Shown here piece after piece: positions 1-11,200 of a stretch of 40,118 nt of DNA. How positions within the stretch are numbered: position 1 is the first letter of the stretch; every line of letters starts with the position of its first letter. The stretch covers positions 1 to 40,118 of the forward strand of contig JAOUPN010000004.1 of NCBI GenBank assembly GCA_029879905.1, given 5' to 3'. The DNA comes from Nitrospira sp. (GTDB lineage Bacteria > Nitrospirota > Nitrospiria > Nitrospirales > Nitrospiraceae). The translations under genes and the position numbers were made by a program. Below the pieces are notes generated by a model that was given only the letters and a program-made list of their open reading frames with translations, ran no database searches and was not told where the DNA came from.

Positions 1-578
1 ACTGCGTTTGCTGCCATGAATCCCGACCAGTCGGAATGATCATGTGTGTGCTCGATCAACTGCGCCATCTCCCCATTCTTCTTGGCGTACAGGGAGAACA
101 ACCGCTTCGACTCCCCATACCCATCCAACCGCTTGTAGGCGTGAAGCTGCACCGAATGCACAGGCCTCGGGAGTCCGGTCTTGAGATCGATCAAGCAGAC
201 CTCACTATCTAGGAGGCATTCGGTATCCGGTTGGCCGGCTGTCCGGATCTTCACGTTGAGTGACTTCTGTTCGACCTTGCGCGGCTGCGGCTTCCGACTC
301 TCTACCCACCGCGCCATGCTGTCGAAGTAGAGCCCTAACATCCCTGGCGGTCGCGTCGGCCAGAGGCACCCGTCGAGTCCAGCCACATGAAACAACATCT
401 GCGCAAAGTACAAATGGAGCTTCTCCCCCCGCATCCCCGCTGCGGCCAGGACCGCAGGCGGAACCCCAGAGAACGCGAATGGATCAAGGATTGCCAGGTG
501 TTCCGACACCGAAAAGAACCGATTGCGGTTCTCGTCTTCATACTCCCCGGTGCGGCCTCTGGTGACCGTCAGCTTCAC
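1..578 (-). CDS. RecB-like PD-(D/E)XK nuclease, 3' end off the left edge (partial; GTG start)
   Basis: Hand translation of the minus strand from GTG at 578: VKLTVTRGRTGEYEDENRNRFFSVSEHLAILDPFAFSGV...PDTECLLDSEVCLIDLKTGLPRPVHSVQLHAYKRLDG...; the E..LIDLKTG...QLHAY pattern matches the RecB/Cas4 nuclease core. The start overlaps the upstream stop (GTGA). Absent from the supplied ORF track. Confidence 0.75.
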   Translation of the reverse strand, partial: MKLTVTRGRTGEYEDENRNRFFSVSEHLAILDPFAFSGVPPAVLAAAGMRGEKLHLYFAQMLFHVAGLDGCLWPTRPPGMLGLYFDSMARWVESRKPQPRKVEQKSLNVKIRTAGQPDTECLLDSEVCLIDLKTGLPRPVHSVQLHAYKRLDGYGESKRLFSLYAKKNGEMAQLIEHTHDHSDWSGFMAANA

Positions 579-1723
579 GCCCGTTTCCCTCCCACCGTCT
601 TCTTCGCCTCTCGCGCAGAGAGTCCAGGCACGATATGATTGCCCTTCACATCCCGCACCGCTGCCGCAATATCGAAGACCCAGTATTTATCGAACTCCGG
701 CTTCTTGAGTTCTTCGGGGATACATTTATCGGTCCGCATGAACTCGTCATACTTCCGCTTGATGGGATCTTTATACACCGGCGTGCCATTCTCCCAGCAG
801 GTCACTTCTTGCACGGTTCGGGTGCTCACCTTGGCCCCACTCGCCAGGGTGCGGACAGTGGAGAGGGTGTTGAATTGAATCTCAGGAGAAACAACGGACG
901 CTTCGGAGGCCACCAGATCAGCTTTCACTTCGAGCCGATTGGCTTGGCTTTCGAGCTTCGCTTGCGCGGCCAATGACGCCTTCCGGTCCTCTTCTTCTTT
1001 TTGGATTCGAGCGGCTTCCTCGGCTTTTGCTTGCTCCGCCTTCTGCCTGGCCTCCTCTTCGGCTCGCTTTGATTCTTCGGCCAGCCGCTTCGCCTTCTCC
1101 GCTTCGCGCACATGGCCCTCTCGAATCGCCCTTTGTGCGGCTTCTGCATCGGCAATGGCCTTGAGCCGTGCGGCTTCAATCGCGGCTTCAGCTTCGCGCC
1201 GTTTCCGCTCGGCCTCTTGCTTCTCCATCTCCGCCTTGATTTCCCGCTCAATCCGCTCCGTCTCTAACCGTTCCGCCTCCTGCCTCGCTCGCTCCGCTGC
1301 TTCGCGTTGTTCCCGTTCCTTCCGTTCCTTCTCGGCCCGAATCCGCTCGGCCTCGGCTGCGGCTTTACGATTGGCTTCCTCAATCTGCCGTTGTTTCTCT
1401 AGAAGGTACTGGCTCCGCCTTCCATCCATCGCCGAGACGAGTTGCGAGGCTAGCGTGCTGATGTTCCGCACCGAATCATTCACCTTTCGCACAAACGTGT
1501 TATGAGGCCGCACGAGCCCATCACGGTAGTCGTCTAAGTCTTTGGAGACTTGCTTGATGCCGGCAATGAAGATCACCGCCGCGCCTTCACCGACATCATC
1601 GGTTACGGTGATTTCGTGCGATTTCTGCTCTAGTTCTTTCACGTGCTGATCGAACTCCGCCAGCTTGACCTGGATGCCTGGATCAAGCGGGATCTCGTCT
1701 ATGAGGATCTCTGTCTCCATCAT
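575..1723 (-). CDS. Coiled-coil phage protein, long Glu/Arg/Ala-rich helix
   Basis: 382-aa ORF with a long heptad-like E/A/R/K-rich segment and globular ends; translationally coupled to the downstream nuclease. Confidence 0.8.
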   Translation of the reverse strand: MMETEILIDEIPLDPGIQVKLAEFDQHVKELEQKSHEITVTDDVGEGAAVIFIAGIKQVSKDLDDYRDGLVRPHNTFVRKVNDSVRNISTLASQLVSAMDGRRSQYLLEKQRQIEEANRKAAAEAERIRAEKERKEREQREAAERARQEAERLETERIEREIKAEMEKQEAERKRREAEAAIEAARLKAIADAEAAQRAIREGHVREAEKAKRLAEESKRAEEEARQKAEQAKAEEAARIQKEEEDRKASLAAQAKLESQANRLEVKADLVASEASVVSPEIQFNTLSTVRTLASGAKVSTRTVQEVTCWENGTPVYKDPIKRKYDEFMRTDKCIPEELKKPEFDKYWVFDIAAAVRDVKGNHIVPGLSAREAKKTVGGKRA

Positions 1724-1971
1724 GCCTTTCTCCTCTCAATAATAAAAGCCGGTCCGTTGTGCATGCCGTCGATCTTGCGGATATGGCATTCTCGCTCCAT
1801 CAAGAACACATTCGCCCCGGCCACGTTAAGGAAGACTACGCTACGATCACGGGTTACTACTGCCGTGCATTTCTCTGTGATGTCTTCCGGATGCTCCGGC
1901 GCCTCTGCTGCTCGCCGCCGCCGTTCGAGCTGCATCGCCGCCACGTCTGAGACACGGACGTTTCTACGCAT
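1720..1971 (-). CDS. Hypothetical small phage protein
   Basis: 83-aa ORF; 4-nt overlap with the downstream gene. Confidence 0.6.
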   Translation of the reverse strand: MRRNVRVSDVAAMQLERRRRAAEAPEHPEDITEKCTAVVTRDRSVVFLNVAGANVFLMERECHIRKIDGMHNGPAFIIERRKA

Positions 1972-2125
1972 GTGTCACCTCCCGATGTGCGTTGAGCCAT
2001 CGGCGAATCTCTTCGCTCAAGCTCACGCCATTGCGTGCCGCCGACTCCTTGAGCCGATTCAATAGTGGCCCCTCGATCTTGACGCCAACATGCGTCTTCT
2101 TCGGTCGCTTCTTAGTGTGTGCCAT
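1964..2125 (-). CDS. Ribbon-helix-helix (Arc/CopG-like) DNA-binding protein
   Basis: MAHTKKRPKKTHVGVKIEGPLLNRLKESAARNGVSLSEEIRRWLNAHREVTHA: RHH pattern. Start moved to the ATG at 2125, which has an AAGGAGG SD and a promoter upstream. Confidence 0.75.
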   Translation of the reverse strand: MAHTKKRPKKTHVGVKIEGPLLNRLKESAARNGVSLSEEIRRWLNAHREVTHA

Positions 2126-2151
2126 GACAGCCCTCCTTGTGAATGGCTCGC

Positions 2152-2180
2152 ATGATACATCATCGTGCAACACTTGTCAA
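2152..2180 (-). promoter_or_regulatory. Sigma70-type promoter for the RHH operon
   Basis: Minus strand TTGACA (2180-2175), 17-nt spacer, TATCAT (2157-2152), followed by AAGGAGG and ATG. Confidence 0.75.
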
Positions 2181-2223
2181 ACTCGTGTAGCACTATGAAT
2201 TGGCGCGCACGGGGATAGCGAGG

Positions 2224-5200
2224 TTAGGGTTCGAGGTCGGCGAGGAGAGAGGGCTCGTGTTTCGTGAGCCACCCTTGCGAGGTTAGCTTACGCTTGAGTC
2301 CTGAACGACGCACTTCAGGGAGGATCTGCATTATCACGTCTTTGTAGTAGTCTTCGGCCCGATGGAGCGTGCGGAGCTCCTCGGCGTCGAGTTGCGCGAG
2401 GATCTTGTCCCGTTCTGCCCTGGTCATACCGGACAGCGGAGCTTTCGAGCGAAGCGATCGCTCAATGTCTTTATACATGAGGGTTTCACTATACCGCTTG
2501 CCATATTTCTCTTTCTCCATCTCGACGTACCGCTCGCGCCACGCGGCTTCCGCATCAGCGTCTTTATGCCGTAACGCCAACGACCAGTTATGGAGGGCTT
2601 CCCCGCGAGGGCTCCGCCAGAAGACAGCGTTCGAATCTTTGCCCATTCGCTCCAAGTACTTCCGCTCCGTCGTTTGCCACGAGTAGTAGGCCGCGCTCTT
2701 GGGGTCGGTCTTTTGCACGATGAGCCCAGAGAGGTCTTCGACGCCATAGAGGGGCTTCCCTGGCTTGCCCATCAACGCCTTAATTTCCGGCCCGAGGGTT
2801 GTTTGATAGCCCAGGTATTCCGCCCGGTCCTGGATTGGGCGCCAATGAAAGACGTCCGGATACGACGTTTCTCGCATGAACATCTCAGGGGGCATCTTTA
2901 CCAGTGGCGTGAGCCCTTGCCAGAGACGATTGACCGGGGCTTTCGCTGCGTTCTTCACCGCTTCCCCAATGGTGAGCCGATCGTGCATGATGTCGCCCAC
3001 CAGGCCAGGAAACTCATCCAACCCAAACCAGGAGAGCAGATCGCCCAAGGCGCCGATCCCCGCCAAGTACATGATCTTGCCTTCGGCATCCCGCCCAAAG
3101 AGGATATGCGGACGATTCGCGACTGTGGGGTTCGTCTGCTGTAATTCATCCTCGTCGTCTCCGAACATCAGATAGTTCCACGCTTGGAGCGTCGACCAGA
3201 AGAAGGCCAGCCGGATCATAAACGACGCACCATTTTTCCCTGTAATCAAGGCCCCTTTTGCCAGCGCCGTCCCGCCATGTCCCCCGTCTAAGGCGTTGCC
3301 GACGAGGCGCCCGTAACGGGTCGCGTTGACTTCCATCCACGAGAAGAAGGGGATCCAGAAGGCCCGGACGGTCTGCCCCGCTTCACTGATTCGGTCATAG
3401 GCCCCCAACAGTTCGTTGGAGAGCTTAAACGCCCGGTCGCGAACGTCTGGGATTGCGAGTACGGTTTCCTTCTTCGACGCGCCGAAGTTCTTGGGCACCC
3501 CGTTGTTCTCCTGCATCTGCTCCAAGTAAGAGAGATAGGCCGCATACCGCATGAGCCCTTCCCGGTAGTCCGTCGATAGCCGAGCGGCCTTCCAGTAGGT
3601 ATTCCAGGCTTTGGCCGGCAGGCCCAGCACCCCACCCTTACTCGCCCGATCAAGCGAGAGCTTGAAGGCTTTCAGTTCGTTCAAGTCGCCGAGTTCCTGA
3701 TACTGCATCGTGGTCCCGTAGCCCCCACGCTTCACCCATTCCTTCGCCTCGCCGGTCAAAACCTCCTCGCTGAACATGACCGGGAGCAGATCGCTCGCCG
3801 CTCGGCGGAGCTTCTTAAAGGCGCCAGGGTTCCCGACAAACATCGCGTCGGCGTCTCCCGTGAAGTTCCGAATGTTGTACCGTCCCCACTTCCGAGGCGC
3901 GATGAGCATCAACTGCTTCCAATGCCCTAGAAATTGTCGGTTCATGTCGACAAACCAGGAATGCTCTTTATGGGAGAGATCGTCGAGGGTCTCCTTCGCG
4001 TCAATGGGAATGACGTACTGCTCGCGTGGAGCCCCCATCGCTAAGACCTTCCGGAGCTTGTCCGCCAAGAGCCCAGCATCTTCGAGCATCGACTCCTGGA
4101 GCGCCTTCGCGAGTTGGGCCGGGATGGAGTCCGCCATATAAAAGACGTTCCCCTCACGTGGTTGCCAGAGGTCGTGCGTGTCGGGGATAAGCTGTTCCCA
4201 CGTGACTTTCTTTTTCCCGAGGAGTTGGTCGACGAAGACCTTCCGCTCATTGATCACCTTGAACACCCCTCGCGCTGAGAGGTGCGCGTCGTTCTCCACG
4301 TCTTCGGCAATCTCCGCAATCTCCGGGAGTGAGAGCCGATCGTCCTGGCTCAACTGCATGGCTTTCCGAATGCGGCTCATGTGCATCCCGAGCCGTTTCC
4401 GAAAGTCTTTCAAGGTAGCCGCCACGATCGCGGATCGGTCGCTCCCTTCATCGATGATCGCCTGAATTGCCTTATTGTTCTGGTCTTTGGCTTGGGCTTC
4501 GAGCGACTTTCGGATATTTAAGGTCTGGTCGACGCCCTTGATCACCTTCGCCACTTGGGTGTCGTAGACCATCTGCGCCATGACTTCGAACTCCGCTTGC
4601 ACATAGTTCGCGTTGATATCGGCGCTCGAGCCGTGCCGGGTCTGCAAGAACCCGCGCCCGGTCGGAGTGCGGATCTTCGATCCGGTCCCTTTCATCGCCC
4701 GTTCTCGGGCATGGTCTAAGACTTGGTGCCGAAAGTAGTCTTCTTTGGTCAGCTTCTTCGTGACATCAAACCCGATGTCGTTCATCGCGCCCTGGTACTC
4801 CTTCTTGAGCCGCTTCCAGAGCTGCTGCCGTTTCTCCCATGACTTTTGGACGGTCTGATCTAGGGAGATCGCCGCATCGAGGCTTTCCAGGTCGTCAGCC
4901 ACTTTCTCCGCCGTATACCCAAACGGCAGTTTTCGCCCGGCGTCCGCCTCGCGCTGGAGGTCAGCTAAGAGCGCCTTCCATTCGAGCTGGTCATACTGCT
5001 TGCGATTCAAGGGCTTCACGATTGCCGCCAGCTCCCGCTGAATCTCGTCAGCGGCAATTCCCTTGTACTTCTGGAGCTTCAACAGATCCGTCCGGAGCCG
5101 CGCAAACTGCGCCGTATCGGGAAGATTGGCAAACTCCCGCGAGATCAACCGCCACACATGGCCTAGATGTTCCTTGAGCTTGCCGGAGAGGGAGTCTTTC

Positions 5201-8200
5201 TGAATCCCGCGCTTCGCCGCCCGAACGCGCCGATCAATCTCGGGGTCCGCCGATTGAAAGCCGATGTCCTCGCGTGCCCGTTGCTGCCGGTAGGCCTCCG
5301 CGTCCTTGGCCGTCCCGGCTCCTCCTGCCAAGAGGGAAGCCGGAATGCTCCCGCGCTCGCTCTTGAGGATGTCGAGCGGCCCCTCGTCGTCCTTGCCAGC
5401 GGCTTCAGCAATCACGCCTTCGTCCCGCTTGGTGAGGTCGAGGGCCGTGTCGATCTGCTTAATCCGTGATTCGAGGGCCAGAATCTTCGCCTCGTGCTCG
5501 AAGGGCTTCTTCTGCTCTTCCAGCATGTCTTGCCGTTTCTTCTCCCAAATAAGGATATTTTTCTTGCCCTTGGCCATCAGGCTATCGAGCGCAGCAATCG
5601 CGTTCTCGAACCGTACCATGACGTTCTCAGGCTTCACCTCGTCAAGCATAAAACTGGTTGTGGTGAGGAGCCGATTCTCTCCCACGTAGAAATAGGCCGA
5701 GTTGTCGATATGGACGTTAAGGTGGAGCGAAAACCCTCTGTATGTGCCAATGCCAGGGTATCGGAGAATGTCTGATCGGCTCTTCGGGTTCGCGTCTAGC
5801 GCGTCTTGGATCATCCGAAGAACTGCTTGCCCAGCTTCGGTTTTGTCGGTATAGGCCGTTTTGTTAAGCGTGACCGTGAACGGATCTGCGGGATGTGCGT
5901 CCGCAATCTCCTCGGCCTTCTCAAACCGTGCAATCGAATCTTTCTCAAACTTGATCTGGTCTGGAATGGTGCGGAGTTCGTAGGCAATGCGTCGCTGTGT
6001 GTCTTGGTGTGCCGCACGCAGAAGCGAGAGCTTCCGCAATTCAATATCCTTATTGGCCTTTTCGAGCACCATGGGATTGCCTGACGCCACCGCCTTCATT
6101 TCCGCAAACGACATCACCGCCGTGTCCACGTCTTGAATCGTGCGGATGTTGGGATCGCCCTTCATGATCTGTGTAATCGTGCGGGCTTTGGCTTCCAGCG
6201 TGCCCCACATAAAGACATCGAAGCTCGGCGCCTCCGTGGCATAGTTGAAGACGGCAAACTCAAACCCGTCCGGATCCGCCCGATAGAGTTCGTTCCCCTG
6301 GCGAATGCCCCGTCCGTTCCGCTGGTGGATGTCACGCGGACGCCAGGGGGCATCCAGGTTATGCAGCGCCACCATCTTCTTCTGGACGTTCGTACCAGCG
6401 CCCATCTTCTCGGTGCTGCCGATCAAGACGCGGATCGTGCCAGCGTTGACATCCTCGAAGAGCTTCGTCTTCTTCTCATCCGTCTTCGCATCGTGGATAA
6501 ACGCGATTTCCTTTTCGGGAATCCCGCCACGGATCAACTTCTTCTTAATGTCTTGGTAGACGCTCCCGCGCAGCTGCTGCTCTTCCGCGAGCTCCACCTC
6601 CTCGTCCTGTGCCGCGCCGTCCTCAGTCTCTTTCTTATCCTTGGTGTCTTTCGCTTTAGGAGTCGAGAGATCCAGAAAGATCAACTGTGTTCCCTTCACC
6701 GTGGCCGAGTCCTTGTATTCCTGGACGACCTGCTTGACCATCGCTGCGACTTTCCCGTGTTTGTCTTCCGGTGCTCCTGGCACCCGGAGCCGCACATCGA
6801 GCGCCGCGTTCCGCCCGTCTCCGGTAATCTTAAGCATGTTGTCTTTGCGGGGATCGACGCGCCCGGTTTTCAAGGCCTCCGCTCGCGTAATCAGCGAGGC
6901 CACATAGGTCTTCAAGGCCTCGCTCGGGGGCACCGTCACATTGATCGGCTTGCCTGTCCGCAGTTTTGGCACGGGGAGTTTGAGGTCTTCGCCTGTCTTC
7001 ACGTCCATCACGCGCCGGAACATCTGCGTGAGCTCTGGGACATTCACGAATTCTGCAAAGCGGGTCTTCGGTCGGTAGCCGCTCCCGTCGGGGGACAACT
7101 CCAACGATGTGACGGTATTGCCGAATTGCCTCGCCCACGCATCGAAATGGGAGAGCCCTGCTTGTTCCAGTTCTCGCGGCTGGAGATAGCGTTGCATCGT
7201 AAAGACTTCCGCCATGCTGTTGCTGATCGGCGTCGCCGTGCCAAAGATCACCGCTCGCTGGTTCGTGAGCTTATTGAGATAGTTGGTTTTCAAGAACATA
7301 TCGTAGGAGCGTTGGCTTTCCGTGTTCGGCAAGCCGGCCACTCGCGTCATGCGCGTGGGGAACCACAGGTTCTTAAAGAGATCGGCTTCGTCGACGAGGA
7401 TCATGTCTACGCCGGTCTCTTCAAACGTGACTCCTTTATCCGCATTCTCTTCGATCTGAGCCTTCCGGGATTTCAGTTTCCCCTCGAAGCGTGCCTTCGC
7501 CTTCTCAATCTCCTTGATTATGTTCCGATTGCCTTGCTTATCGGCCTTCAGCTCGTGCAAATACTCGTCGAGAAGATCGATCTGTTCCTTCGCAAACGCT
7601 TCGAACGATTCATAGCTCATTGGGATTCTCGACATTTGCGAATGGGCAATGACCACGGCATCCCAGTCGCCAGTTGCAATCCGCCCCACGAGCCGACGCC
7701 GGTTCTCCGCCTTAAAGTCTTCCTTCGTCGCGGCCAACACCTTCGCCGCTGGGTAGAGTTCCAGGAACGCACCCCGCCAGTACTCCACGAGATGGTTCGG
7801 CACGGTAATCAGCGGCTTATTCGCCATACGGAGCCGACGAAACTCCATCGCAATCGCGATTTTCGTATAGGTCTTCCCGGCGCCTACTTCATGCGCCAAT
7901 AGTGTATTGCCTTCCTGGAGGGCTCTCCATACTCCGTTCTTCTGGTGCGGACGCAAAACAATCAACGGGTTACTGCCAGGGAGGGATAAGTGCGAGCCAT
8001 CGTGCTCGCGCACTCGGATATTGTTGTACTCGTCGTTATACTTCCGTGCCAGCCGATCCGCCCGGTTCTGATCCGCCCAAAGCCATTTCTGGAACTCGTC
8101 TTGAATAGCCTGCAGCTTCTCCCGTGCGGCGATGGTTTCCTTCTCGTTCACAATCCGTTTATCATCGGGCAGTGCGTCGTAAACCGTGGGCAATTTGGAG

Positions 8201-11200
8201 GCCAGCGCATCCTCAAGGAGACTGGTCGCCGTGGCTCGATCAGTCCCAAAGGTCTTCGTGTTCTTGACGTTCTGCATCCCGGCTGATGCCTTCACGGAAA
8301 ACGCGCCGACTACTGCGGAGTAATTCACCTTGACGTTATAGGTATTGATATCCAGGAGGTGTGCGATAAAGTCTCGGTAATCGTTGGCTGGAATCCAACC
8401 ATGGCCGAGCTTGACGGCAATCTGCTCAGGCTTGAGGTCTTCCGGAATGGCGAGCTTTAAAGACTCCACGTTCTCATTAAACCGCTTATCTGTCTTCGCT
8501 GCTTCCTCGGCCACGCGGAGCTTCTGCCGCACGTTCCCGCTCAGGTATTGATCGGCTGGCTCCCAGGTCAATCCTTCAGGGTTCTGATACACCAGCCCTT
8601 TCAGGTCTCGAATGAGTTCATGCTGTGGGCGCCCGGTCAAAGCTTGCATCTTATCCAGATCGATCCGCCCAGTTTCGTTCAGGCTGATGAGCATGGCCTC
8701 TTTCGGGGTGTCCGCCTTAGTCGCCGATGGCCGATACTCGATAATGCGCTTTGAGAAGATGTCGGCTTTGTTGGCCGTGTTCGCCTTTTTGTCGTAGTCC
8801 CGCTCCAGGGATTGCAGCGTTCCGTAGTCCGGATCGTCCCGGAACAAGGCTTTATTGGCGCGGCTATTTATAAAGCCAAACTTCTTCTGAAACCGGTCAT
8901 AGACTTTATTCAACTCTTTCCGCTGTGCCGCCATGAACGGAGCGCCAGTATCTTCGAGTTGTGATTTCAGCACGCTCTTGACTTGTTCACGAATGGCAAT
9001 CAAGCCCCTTGCCCGTTCGATGTCGGTCGCGGTCGCATCCTCGACTGGGACAAACTGCGTACTTCGCCGCACATACAGCGCATTGTTCTGGATCGTATAG
9101 GCCCCTTCCTTCACATCGTCGCTCGCCTCCAAGGCTTCCAGGAGACCGCGAGGCGTCGTGCTGACCGGTCGCGTTCTCGCCTGGTAGATGTCGGCCGGCA
9201 TCTTCCGAAAGGCGTCCGCCATTGCTGACGGCACGTTCCGCCCGTCTGGCTTGACCGTGACTTCCTTACTTCGATACATCGTACCTTCAAGTGAGAGCGT
9301 GCCCATGATGTGCTCAGGGTGCCGCACGAAGTATTCATTGATCGAGGCATCCCCGTCAGGCGTTGCCTGTGTCTCCGTCGTGGCCCACGCCTCTCCACCA
9401 GGGTCTTCGCCCTCCTGGCGTCGACGCAACACAATCACGTCGGTGGTGACATCCGTGTTCGCAATCGCTTTGAATTGGGTATTCGGAAGTCGGATTGCTC
9501 CAACAAGATCGGCACGTTTGGCGAGATAGTCTCGCAACTTCCCGTTGAGCTTGTCCATGGTGAACCGTGACGTAATGAAGGCCACGAGCCCCCCAGGCCT
9601 TACTTGGCTGATCGCTTTCGCAAAGTAGTAGTCATGGAGGGACAAATGCAGTTTATTGAGGTCTTGATTGTGCGCGTCGTGAGGCCGCACGTCGGCGAAC
9701 GGGACATTGCCCACGGCCACATCGAAGAACTCATTCGGGAGGGCCTGCTGTTCGTAGGCGCCTTCACGGACGTTCGCTCGTTGATAGAGTTGTGCGGCAA
9801 TCCGCGCACTGATCGAATCCTTTTCAATCGCCGTGCGCTGAGAGCGGCTTGCCATCTTGGCTGGCATCACGCCGAAGAAATGGCCGATCCCCGCACCAGG
9901 CTCGAGTACTCGCCCATGTGTAAATCCTAAATGCTCCAGGCCGGTATAGATCGATCGAATCGTGTCCGGATCGGTATAGTGCGCGTTGGGTGTGGAGGCG
10001 CGTGCTGAAGCGTACTCTTCATCGGTCAAGAGGTCTTCGAGTTCGCGGTATTCCTTCTGCCACTCGTGAGACCACTGGAAGGCTTGCGGGAGTCCACCCC
10101 AGCCAGTGTATTGCGCGAGCACCGCCTGTTCGGCAGGACTCGCTAGACGGCCTTCAGTTTCGAGTTGCTTGAGGAGCTTGATCGCGGAGACGTTGGCCTT
10201 GTACTTGGTCTTTTGCCCTGACGGGATGGTGTAGTCAGCGCCGATGGTGAAGTCGGTTCCAGCTGGCTGATCTGATCCTGATACGGCCTCATCGTCCCGC
10301 CCAGCGTCTTCACGTCCTCCTCGCTCGGCGGATAGATCTCGTTCTGAAGCATCTCTCTTGCCTCGCGGGGCTGCATCCCCTGTTCCTCGAGAAACGTCAG
10401 TTCCTCGTTGATCTCGGTCTGCTTGCTTAGGAGATACTTGTTGAGTTGCCCCTGGCTCTTCAAGGCTTGAAACTGGGTCGGTCGGTGCTCTTTCAGGTGG
10501 TCGTGGAGCGTCCACCCGAGGCTGTTGAGTCCTTTCATTGGCCACCTCCTCCGGTGTGGGGGGTACTGTCAGTGTATCACGTTTCGGTTCTTGTGCAAGT
10601 GCCTCGGGCGTAGTGGGTTGGGGTTCCGATTGTGGCAATAGACTCACCCCGATCGGCTTGCCGTCCTCGAGGGCTTGGTGCATCTTCGAGAGGATATTGT
10701 CGAAGAATCGTAGCCTCTTGGCGTAAGCTTCTCCCCCAACGAGGCCAGGTCCATCTGTGAAATGCTTCTTGAGTAGCCGAACCTTCTCGGCCCATTTCGA
10801 TTTCTCTTTGATCGTCTTCGCCTGATTAAAGGCTTTCTGTGCGTCTACGGCAGAGGAGCGGAGATCGTCAAAGTTGACTCCTGCTGGCGCCACAACCCCT
10901 GCCTTCTCTGCTGGCGCCTCCAGGGAGGGATGGGTGGGTTTGGCTGCCTCGACATTGCGAAGGTTGCGAAGGGTTGGATCGGACGGCTTCAGGATGACGG
11001 TCTGCCCGTTGGTCCGTGCGACTTCGATATTGCCGCCGCTGGACACGGTTCGCACAATGCCAGTGAGCTTCTTCCTGTCGTGCATCCACTCGACACGATC
11101 GTGCTTCGCGAAGTCTGAAGACGCAGGTTTCGCTACAGCTTCCTCTGGTGTAGGCTGAGCAGAAGCCTTCGGTGGTGTCTCAGCCTTCTCAGGAAACTGC

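Noticed and set aside
939-1505. 188-aa plus-strand Ser/Ala/Arg-rich ORF
   Set aside because: Mirror frame of the coiled-coil repeat-like codons on the minus strand.
6133-7902. 589-aa plus-strand ORF antisense to the helicase domain
   Set aside because: His/Arg/Leu-rich composition typical of an antisense frame of GC-rich coding DNA; the minus strand has clear helicase motifs here.
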